From: Parcubacteria group bacterium GW2011_GWA2_47_21 | Lineage (GTDB): Bacteria; Patescibacteriota; Minisyncoccia; Phycocordibacterales; DSPV01 | Assembly: GCA_001000545.1 (NCBI GenBank) | Contig: LCOC01000002.1 | Coordinates: forward strand, 1 to 36,998 | DNA length: 36,998 bases | Reading direction: 5' to 3' | Part shown: positions 31,895 through 36,998 of the stretch, in pieces | How the letters are laid out: every line of letters begins with the position of its first letter | Position numbering within the stretch: the stretch's first letter is position 1 | Translations under genes and position numbers: made by a program | The notes under the pieces: model-generated | What the model saw: the letters and a program-made list of their open reading frames with translations, nothing else | What the model was told of the DNA's origin: nothing | Database searches by the model: none

Positions 31895-31966
31895 TCCGCG
31901 GTAGCTCAGCGGTAGAGCAATCGCCTGTTAAGCGATTGGTCGCTGGTTCGAATCCAGCCCGCGGAG
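31895..31966 (+). tRNA. tRNA-Asn (GUU anticodon)
   Basis: A complete cloverleaf: acceptor TCCGCGG/CCGCGGA (31895-31901, 31959-31965), D-arm GCTC...GAGC, anticodon stem ATCGC/GCGAT with loop CTGTTAA (anticodon GTT), variable loop TGGTC, T-arm GCTGG-TTCGAAT-CCAGC, discriminator G (31966). CCA is not encoded. The flanks extend the acceptor helix by ten further base pairs (31885-31894 with 31966-31975), giving a perfect 17-bp stem in the precursor. It has one promoter candidate 235 bases upstream. Confidence 0.95.
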
Positions 31967-31989
31967 CTTACAAATTATTCCTCTCCTTT

Positions 31990-32010
31990 TTAAGCGGTTG
32001 GTCGCTGGTT
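31990..32010 (+). repeat. partial duplication of tRNA-Asn
   Basis: Twenty-one bases match positions 31928-31948 of the tRNA (anticodon loop 3' half, variable loop, 5' T-stem) with a single difference (G for A). The copy lacks the T-loop and acceptor 3' strand. It could be a recombination scar or a remnant of a former integration event. Confidence 0.8.
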
Positions 32011-32200
32011 GAGGCGCAAAAACATGTAGCGCCGAAAGACCTTTTGAGATATTTTTGAGCCAGCGAAATAAAATATCCAAAAGGTGTACTGCTCCTGTAA
32101 GGAGAGAATCCTGCTCCCGGAGTTCAGAAGTTATTAGACGCAGCCGTTTTGATTTATAAGTAAATATTGTTACGCTAGTGTTTGGAGTCCGTCGCAATTA
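32011..32200 (+). other. structure-rich stretch after tRNA-Asn, no gene
   Basis: No supportable gene. There are several inverted repeats: GGCGC/GCGCC (32012-32016, about 32030), a long hairpin ACCTTTTG-GATATTTT paired with AAAATATC-CAAAAGGT (about 32038-32096), and CTCC/GGAG pairs around 32090-32140. TCGCTGG within the tRNA-like fragment (about 32002) can pair with CCAGCGA (about 32060-32066) across the long hairpin, which would make a pseudoknot. Possible leader of the SurA-like gene or a separate RNA. Confidence 0.3.
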
Positions 32201-32220
32201 TTAAATAGATAAAAAAATTT

Positions 32221-32934
32221 ATGTCTGAAGAAACAACAGAAAGTCAACAGGGGGCGACGAAGAGGCGGGGTTCATTGTTTTTCAAACTCTTCGTATTTAT
32301 TGTTATTGCGGGAGTGATTGCCGGCGCGGGATATTTTTTAGTGAAAAATGGCATTGGCGGCAGTAACCAAGCGGTCGCTATGGTGAATGGCGAAAAAATA
32401 ACGCGAACGGTCTACGACGAGCGTTACGCCCGACTTGCCGCGAGCATCACCGCCCAAGGACAATCAGCGACCACTACCGAAGCGGTAGCCGCGATAAAAA
32501 ATCAAACATTGGACAATCTCATCACAGAAACCTTGATTCTTAAAGCCGCTGAAAAAGAAAATATAAAAGCCAACGAAGAAGCGATTAACACTCAATTAGC
32601 CCAAAGCAAATCGCAATTTGCCGACGAGGATACTTTCGCAAAAGAACTAACCGCCCAAGGATTTACTGAAAGCACTTTCAGGAAATTCTTAACTAGAAAC
32701 AACATCATTCAGCAGTATCTTGCGGTTCATATTGACATAAGCTCGGCGACGGCCTCGCAAGAAGAAGTGACGGCTTTGTATAATCAGGCGGCCGCCGGCA
32801 ACGCAAATATTCCGCCTCTCGCCGAAATCCGCACTCAAGTTGAAAATCAAATCGTGCAAACGAAACAACAGCAACTTGTCACAAAATTCATTGAGCAACT
32901 CAAGGCCTCAAGCGTGATTGAGACCTTAATTTAG
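32221..32934 (+). CDS. membrane-anchored SurA-like chaperone (SurA N-terminal domain)
   Basis: A 237-residue protein with a charged cytoplasmic tail, one membrane helix (about 23-44, FKLFVFIVIAGVIAGAGYFL), then a SurA/PrsA-type N-terminal domain: VAMVNGEKITRTVYDERYARLAA, LDNLITETLILKAAEKENI and FRKFLTRNNIIQQYL. The parvulin isomerase domain that would normally follow is missing, and the chain ends in a helix typical of the chaperone core (QQQLVTKFIEQLKASSVIETLI). It likely binds unfolded exported proteins without isomerase activity. Ends in a terminator. Confidence 0.85.
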   Translation: MSEETTESQQGATKRRGSLFFKLFVFIVIAGVIAGAGYFLVKNGIGGSNQAVAMVNGEKITRTVYDERYARLAASITAQGQSATTTEAVAAIKNQTLDNLITETLILKAAEKENIKANEEAINTQLAQSKSQFADEDTFAKELTAQGFTESTFRKFLTRNNIIQQYLAVHIDISSATASQEEVTALYNQAAAGNANIPPLAEIRTQVENQIVQTKQQQLVTKFIEQLKASSVIETLI

Positions 32935-32957
32935 CCGCAAAGCCAAACACAGGAATT

Positions 32958-32996
32958 AAAACCAAAAACTGCCCCGCGAGAGGCGGTTTTTGGTTA
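32958..32996 (+). terminator. intrinsic terminator of the SurA-like gene
   Basis: AACCAAAAACTGCC-type left arm pairs with GGCGGTTTTTGGTT around a short CCGCGAGA loop. The T5 tract is within the right arm. Confidence 0.65.
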
Positions 32997-33003
32997 GGCC
33001 TAT

Positions 33004-33171
33004 TCATTTCATCTCCGGCGCCGCTTGCGGCCGAGTATTCCTATTGGCGCACCTAATGCAGCCCGTTTGTCCCAAACGGGTCTTAATGTATTTGCTGCCG
33101 CAGGCGCATACCAAAATCTCCGTCCGAAACGGTTTGTTCACCCACTTGCCGTCTTTTTGAAAGGTTTTCAT
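33004..33171 (-). CDS. small zinc-ribbon protein, 55 residues
   Basis: A short frame (ATG at 33171, stop at 33004) encoding MKTFQKDGKWVNKPFRTEI, then VCACGSKYIKTRLG and GCIRCANRN. Two C-x-C / C-x2-C knuckles spaced 16 residues apart form a treble-clef or ribbon-like zinc site. It follows the RhlE-like gene by 24 bases in the same direction, so it is likely in its transcript. The resemblance to ribosomal-protein-like zinc ribbons is general only. No function assigned. Confidence 0.6.
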   Translation of the reverse strand: MKTFQKDGKWVNKPFRTEILVCACGSKYIKTRLGQTGCIRCANRNTRPQAAPEMK

Positions 33172-33195
33172 GGGTTTTGCGCAAACATTCTAAAC

Positions 33196-34425
33196 CTACT
33201 CAATGAAAGTCAGCGCTTTCCCTTTTTTATTCCCTCGGCCAGTTCTGCCGATGCGATGGACATAATCATCATAGGTCGCGGGTATATCAAAGTTAATGAC
33301 ATGGCTGATATCGGCAATGTCAAGCCCGCGCGCCGCGACGTCGGTCGCCACTAAAACCTGCACATGGCTATCCTTAAATGACTTAAGCGCTCTTTGCCGA
33401 TTTGAATGGCTCTTATTGCCGTGAATGGAATCGGCTTTGAAACCGCGTAAAAGCAAATCTTTGGAAAGCCGGTCGGCGCCGTGCTTGGTCCTGGCAAAGA
33501 CAAGCACTTTACTAAAATCCTTTTGCGTCAAAAGTCCGTGGAGCGTGTCAATCTTCCCGCCGCCTCGCGGAACTTTGACCACATCCTGCTCAATGTTTTT
33601 GGCGGTATTCCCCGTTTTAACCGATATCCGTATCGGTTCGCGGAGAAATTCTTTGATGAGGCCTTCTACCTCGTTTGAAATCGTGGCGGAGAAAAAGAGG
33701 GTCTGCCTCTCTTTTGGCATCAGCGAAACCACGAAACGCATCTCGCCGACGAAACCCATATCAAGCATCCGGTCGGCTTCGTCCAAAACCAAGGTCTGAA
33801 ATTCGGCCAAGCGAATCATCTTCCGGTTAATTAAGTCCTTGAGGCGACCCGGGGTGCCAATAATAAAGTTATGCGGTCGGCGCAACTCGGCAATTTGCCG
33901 TCCGATACCGGCCCCGCCGACGGCGCAAACGGAAAAAAGTCCCATTCCTTTGGCGAATCCTTTGAGCTCGGTATCAATTTGTATGGCCAATTCTCTGGTC
34001 GGTACGATAACTAGAACCCGCTCTTTGCGATTGCGGAACACTTTATCAAGTAAAGGTATGAGAAACGCGCCGGTCTTGCCCGTGCCGGTGTTCGCGACGC
34101 CAACCACATCCACGCCTTTGAGCACATAGGAAATCGCCCGGTCTTGAATCGGCGTCGGTATCTCGTATTTTTTCGCCGCGATTGATTGTTTTAAGACGGG
34201 AGTAAGAGCAAAGTCGTTGAAAGAATGTTCGGCGGTAAAATCCGGCATTTCTTCGGTAATTACCGCTTTACGGATGAATTTAGCCGGGTCTATTCTCTTT
34301 GTGAAATTTCCGCCTCGGTTATTTTTCCTTCCAGAACCCAAACGAGAAAACCCCCCGCTTCTAAATGGGCGGGAACTTCTGCGAAAGCGCGAGTGGCCGT
34401 GGCCTCCAAAATTTTTCTTAAACAT
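33196..34425 (-). CDS. DEAD-box RNA helicase, RhlE-like
   Basis: ATP-dependent RNA helicase of 409 residues. An N-terminal Arg/Gly-rich tail (about 1-40; FRRSSRPFRSGGFSRLGSGR) gives RNA affinity. The helicase core has the Q motif (FNDFALTPVLKQSI, PTPIQDRAI), motif I ANTGTGKT, Ia PTRELAIQ, II DEAD (VLDEADRMLDMGF), III SAT, V ATDVAARGLDI and VI HRIGRTGR. In most DEAD proteins the basic RGG tail is C-terminal; here it is at the N-terminus and the chain ends shortly after motif VI (GKALTFIE). Roles in ribosome assembly or mRNA turnover are typical. Confidence 0.95.
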   Translation of the reverse strand: MFKKNFGGHGHSRFRRSSRPFRSGGFSRLGSGRKNNRGGNFTKRIDPAKFIRKAVITEEMPDFTAEHSFNDFALTPVLKQSIAAKKYEIPTPIQDRAISYVLKGVDVVGVANTGTGKTGAFLIPLLDKVFRNRKERVLVIVPTRELAIQIDTELKGFAKGMGLFSVCAVGGAGIGRQIAELRRPHNFIIGTPGRLKDLINRKMIRLAEFQTLVLDEADRMLDMGFVGEMRFVVSLMPKERQTLFFSATISNEVEGLIKEFLREPIRISVKTGNTAKNIEQDVVKVPRGGGKIDTLHGLLTQKDFSKVLVFARTKHGADRLSKDLLLRGFKADSIHGNKSHSNRQRALKSFKDSHVQVLVATDVAARGLDIADISHVINFDIPATYDDYVHRIGRTGRGNKKGKALTFIE

Positions 34426-34665
34426 AATGCATAACTATCCATCCGCGCTCTTGTTTGTGAAGCCCTCTTCGCTTGTGTGCCTTTGCGTCCAAAGCCAACT
34501 AAAAAGCCAATCGTTTAGATTTAGTTATAAAGATAGAATATATGAAAATTAGATTTATGTCAAATGTGCTACTTTTGGCTGTCTGTCTTGAACAAAATCC
34601 GAACTTTTTTCGCTTCTGGGGTTCCGCCACCGCCGAATTTCGTGCCAGTGAAACTGGCGCGCCGC
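34426..34665 (-). other. spacer between hsdS and the RhlE-like gene
   Basis: No gene is supportable. It contains a hairpin GTGCCAGT/ACTGGCGC (34642-34660), six bases past the hsdS stop, without a T-run on the minus strand, possibly a weak 3'-end structure. The rest is AT-rich with no clear signal. Confidence 0.35.
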
Positions 34666-36108
34666 TTAAGAGTTCATTTCTAATTTTCTAACTTCGCTAT
34701 CTATCCATTTTCCCGCTTCTTCTTCATTTTTCTCAATCGCCATTTCAACGCCCCGCTTAGCAATTTCAAGCAGAGATTTTGATAATTTTCTATCACTAAA
34801 GGATTTTTCAACAAGCTCTTTAATTTCCTTTTGCTTCTCGTTTTTTAAAATAGGAATTAGTGTCGCTTTCACCTGATCAGGTCTCCAGTGATTTATAATT
34901 GATCCGCCAGCGTCGCGCTCAATTTGTTTCTGAACAATCACGGAATTTAACACAAGTGTTAGATATTCGGGCAAAACTTGTTTGTTATCTATTTTTAATC
35001 TCAAAATACCACCCGAAACAATCATTTTTTGCGGTTCTTCATTCAAATAATAGGCCATACCGGGCGTTGCGTCCTTTGAAAGCAAAATTTCACCTTGTTT
35101 TGGCTGATGAATTTTTAATTCCCCGTATAATTCCTCTGATATAAACTGCTGATTGTTGTCGGAAAGCTCAAATTTTGAAAGATTGCTTACGCGAACAAAT
35201 GGGATTCCGTTTTCTTGATATGCTTCGCTTCCCGGCTCAATGCTTTTTTTCACTTTTACCAAATTTCCCAGTTCATCAAATCCGCCCTTGTATTTTTTTA
35301 CCGCTTCAACGATTTCCTCATATTTCGGCTGAAAATACTCCGCGTCAAAACGATCTGATTGTTTGGTATCGGAAAAGTTTTTTACAAAAGCGAGTTCGTG
35401 TTTTTGATTCCAGTCCAAAAGCCCGAGTTCGGAAAATAATAATTGTTCGGCTTGTGTATAGAGAGATCTGGAAGATTGGTATTTTGATTGTGAATCTAAA
35501 ATTAGTTGATAAATTCTTTCAACAAAATTATCTGCAACAACTGGAATAGTAAGGTTTTCAATATCCGAAACATTTAATTTTGGTTGAACATTACCACTGC
35601 TTAATCTTAAAATCTGCTTTTGCCCGAATTTTGAAAGTAGGAAAGCAAAAATAAAAAAACGATTTTGGACACTAATGTCTTTTGAAAACTTGATTCCAAT
35701 ATTATTTTCGCTTATCGCCACCCTACCTAAATCGTCTGTAACTAAACTTAACCTACCGACAGTCCCAATTTTTGAAAATACTATATCGTTTATATCTAAC
35801 TGGTATTTTTTAACCCTTTCAAATTCTTTATCATCAAGATAAACCATTCCTTCTTTCTCAATATAAACATCTTGAATATCCGAAATCCTTATAAAGGGAT
35901 GGCCGCTTTCTTGATAGCTTTCGCTTTTTAAAAAAGAACCGAATGGGCCACTAAAAATTCTGCGATCTTTACTTTTTAAATTTTCGTGTTTTTTATTTTG
36001 AATCTCATCTAAAATTTCAAGATAATCTGGGCGAAAAAAATCTGCATCAATTCTTAATGAATGAGATTCTTCTTTTACCGTTTTATAATTTACAACTGAA
36101 TATTGCAT
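34666..36108 (-). CDS. hsdS: type I restriction-modification specificity subunit
   Basis: A 480-residue HsdS that reads the bipartite target for the methylase and nuclease. Two target-recognition domains are visible as an internal duplication: each begins with a SLRIDADFFRPDYLEIL / SDRFDAEYFQPKYEEIV element, contains ESYQESGHPFIRISDI / EAYQENGIPFVRVSNL, and ends in a helix (conserved helical spacers near 195-240 and 430-480). The recognised sequence cannot be deduced. It starts two bases after the stop of the unknown membrane protein gene. The visibly AT-rich codon use suggests transfer. hsdR is not in the window and may lie beyond it. Confidence 0.93.
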   Translation of the reverse strand: MQYSVVNYKTVKEESHSLRIDADFFRPDYLEILDEIQNKKHENLKSKDRRIFSGPFGSFLKSESYQESGHPFIRISDIQDVYIEKEGMVYLDDKEFERVKKYQLDINDIVFSKIGTVGRLSLVTDDLGRVAISENNIGIKFSKDISVQNRFFIFAFLLSKFGQKQILRLSSGNVQPKLNVSDIENLTIPVVADNFVERIYQLILDSQSKYQSSRSLYTQAEQLLFSELGLLDWNQKHELAFVKNFSDTKQSDRFDAEYFQPKYEEIVEAVKKYKGGFDELGNLVKVKKSIEPGSEAYQENGIPFVRVSNLSKFELSDNNQQFISEELYGELKIHQPKQGEILLSKDATPGMAYYLNEEPQKMIVSGGILRLKIDNKQVLPEYLTLVLNSVIVQKQIERDAGGSIINHWRPDQVKATLIPILKNEKQKEIKELVEKSFSDRKLSKSLLEIAKRGVEMAIEKNEEEAGKWIDSEVRKLEMNS

Positions 36109-36110
36109 GG

Positions 36111-36827
36111 TTAGTTTTGAATCTTTAAATCAACTGCGCGCACAGTAGAACCGTCATCAAATTCTATATCACGATCATTAGCTTCTGTTATCTTTTGGAT
36201 TGGCAGTATGATTAAATAATCAGTATTATCAACTTGGTGTGGAAAAATTGTTATGTTTTTTATTATATTGTTATTTTTATTTATTCTTATATAAGATTCT
36301 TCAGAGATAAAACCGAGTAAATATATTTCCGTAGGACTAATTTTATGCATCTCAAAATATAAATTACTATAAGATCTAAATCTGTTCACCCTAGCATCTA
36401 AAATTACCGAGGAATTTTCACGCGGGGTAACTCCTAAATATACACTTGATACATAAAAATATGCTTTTGATGACAATTCTTGTATGGTTAAATCAGATTC
36501 TAGGGCTGAAAGTTGGCGAAGGTCATCTTTTTTTCTAAGGCCTGTTAAAAATGCCTCCGTTGAAGTGGCGAGATTGTTCATTTTATAACCCGTTATGGTA
36601 AAATTATTATTTTGCGTCGGCTCAATATTTTTTGTTGGAGTATTTTCTTTTACAGAAATTGTTGGTCTTGAAATATAAAATATGAAAGAAAAAATAGTTG
36701 CTAATGCTGCAAAAAGCATAACGACTTGAAACCAAGTGCTTTCCCACCACTTTTTGCTAGCATTGTTTTTGTCGTGGTTTTGTTTGCCAGAGTTATTTAT
36801 CTGAATGTTATTGATTATTTTTGGCAT
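36111..36827 (-). CDS. unknown membrane protein inside the hsdM-hsdS operon
   Basis: Not recognised. A 238-residue protein with an Asn-rich N-terminal tail (KIINNIQINNSGKQNHDKNN), a membrane helix (about 34-54, VVMLFAALATIFSFIFYIS) and a mainly beta-looking C-terminal domain (FYVSSVYLGVTPRENSSVILDARVNRF; YLLGFISEESYIRI). It lies three bases after the hsdM stop and two before hsdS, so it belongs to that operon. Type I systems do not normally have a membrane subunit. It could be an effector, a regulator or a passenger gene. Composition is as AT-rich as hsdS. Confidence 0.7.
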   Translation of the reverse strand: MPKIINNIQINNSGKQNHDKNNASKKWWESTWFQVVMLFAALATIFSFIFYISRPTISVKENTPTKNIEPTQNNNFTITGYKMNNLATSTEAFLTGLRKKDDLRQLSALESDLTIQELSSKAYFYVSSVYLGVTPRENSSVILDARVNRFRSYSNLYFEMHKISPTEIYLLGFISEESYIRINKNNNIIKNITIFPHQVDNTDYLIILPIQKITEANDRDIEFDDGSTVRAVDLKIQN

Positions 36828-36830
36828 ATA

Positions 36831-36998
36831 TTATTTCCAAAAACTTAATTTCTCATTTTTTGCCCATTCAATAAACTTTTCCGCCACGCCATCGGGCAAT
36901 TCGCCGTCGTGATTGTGTAAGTCGTGGTTAATTACCAAATGGCCGTTTTTGTCCAGCTTGGGTTGATTGTTGCCGTTTTTGATGAAAACATACTCGCC
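36831..36998 (-). CDS. hsdM: type I restriction-modification methylase subunit, C-terminus
   Basis: Only the last 55 codons are inside the window. The sequence GEYVFIKNGNNQPKLDKN... with VINHDLHNHDGE and AEKFIEWAKNEKLSF matches the end of N6-adenine DNA methylases of type I systems, and its position upstream of hsdS agrees. The catalytic NPPF/Y region lies outside. The gene is at the right window edge, so integrity cannot be judged. Confidence 0.65.
   Translation of the reverse strand, partial: GEYVFIKNGNNQPKLDKNGHLVINHDLHNHDGELPDGVAEKFIEWAKNEKLSFWK

Noticed and set aside
31928-32197. Minus-strand 89-residue frame ending RGLDSNQRP
   Set aside because: This peptide is the well-known translation of an antisense tRNA. 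It overlaps tRNA-Asn and its partial copy, so it is not a gene.
31600-32220. tmRNA, RNase P RNA, SRP RNA or 6S RNA at the tRNA locus
   Set aside because: No GGTTCGAATCC-type tmRNA 3' end apart from tRNA-Asn, no tag reading frame, no P4 core or SRP tetraloop sequence could be identified. 6S cannot be excluded by sequence alone.

Overview
The window reads as the chromosome of a small-genome Patescibacteria/CPR bacterium, most likely of the Parcubacteria type. This rests on gene content and gene shape: compact or stripped versions of UvrA, ProRS, PriA, CorA and an MreD-like protein, many membrane-anchored single-domain proteins, few Shine-Dalgarno sites, and AT-rich palindromic spacers between genes. 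No rRNA operon is present and no database search was possible, so the lineage is an inference.

Layout. 1-960: edge of an accessory island, with the core of an IS30-type transposase running off the left end and three small plus-strand frames with two clear intrinsic terminators. 996-6357 (minus): uvrA, a single-domain response regulator preceded by a heptamer tandem repeat, a DEDDh exonuclease, then pyrF with a small zinc-ribbon gene. 6597-9126: a membrane-anchored Ada-type zinc domain protein, divergent rpmA (bL27), rplI (bL9) and a ctpA-type S41 protease. 9247-11739 (plus): a CorA-like transporter without the GMN signature, and cysS. 11736-25370 (minus): a long housekeeping block read right to left: murA, second mreB, delta-prime-like gene, frr, rseP, a small unknown, then (past a convergent unknown) proS, mreB, mreC, an MreD-like gene, the penicillin-binding protein 2 gene, greA, lysS. 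25671-29134 (plus): an ATPase-motif-less priA, def, fmt. 29160-31577 (minus): cyclophilin, HPF, DUF167, a YbhB-like lipocalin-unrelated PEBP protein and an unknown basic-tailed protein. 31631-32220: a promoter, a structured non-coding stretch, tRNA-Asn and more structured DNA. 32221-34425: a SurA-like anchored chaperone, a 55-residue zinc ribbon and a RhlE-like helicase. 34666-36998 (minus): a visibly AT-richer type I restriction-modification operon, hsdM (partial), an unknown membrane protein, hsdS.

Functional themes. The minus-strand block joins peptidoglycan precursor synthesis (murA), rod-shape scaffold (two MreB, MreC, MreD-like), cross-linking (PBP2) and envelope proteolysis (RseP), mixed with translation genes (proS, lysS, frr, greA). 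The def-fmt pair handles N-formyl-methionine, next to priA as in many bacteria.

Most worth a second look: the structured RNA/tRNA locus at 31.6-32.2 kb, the membrane protein gene embedded between hsdM and hsdS, the PriA homologue that has lost its helicase motifs, a recurrent TATAAT-N6-ATG arrangement that predicts leaderless mRNAs, and two families of dispersed intergenic palindromes.
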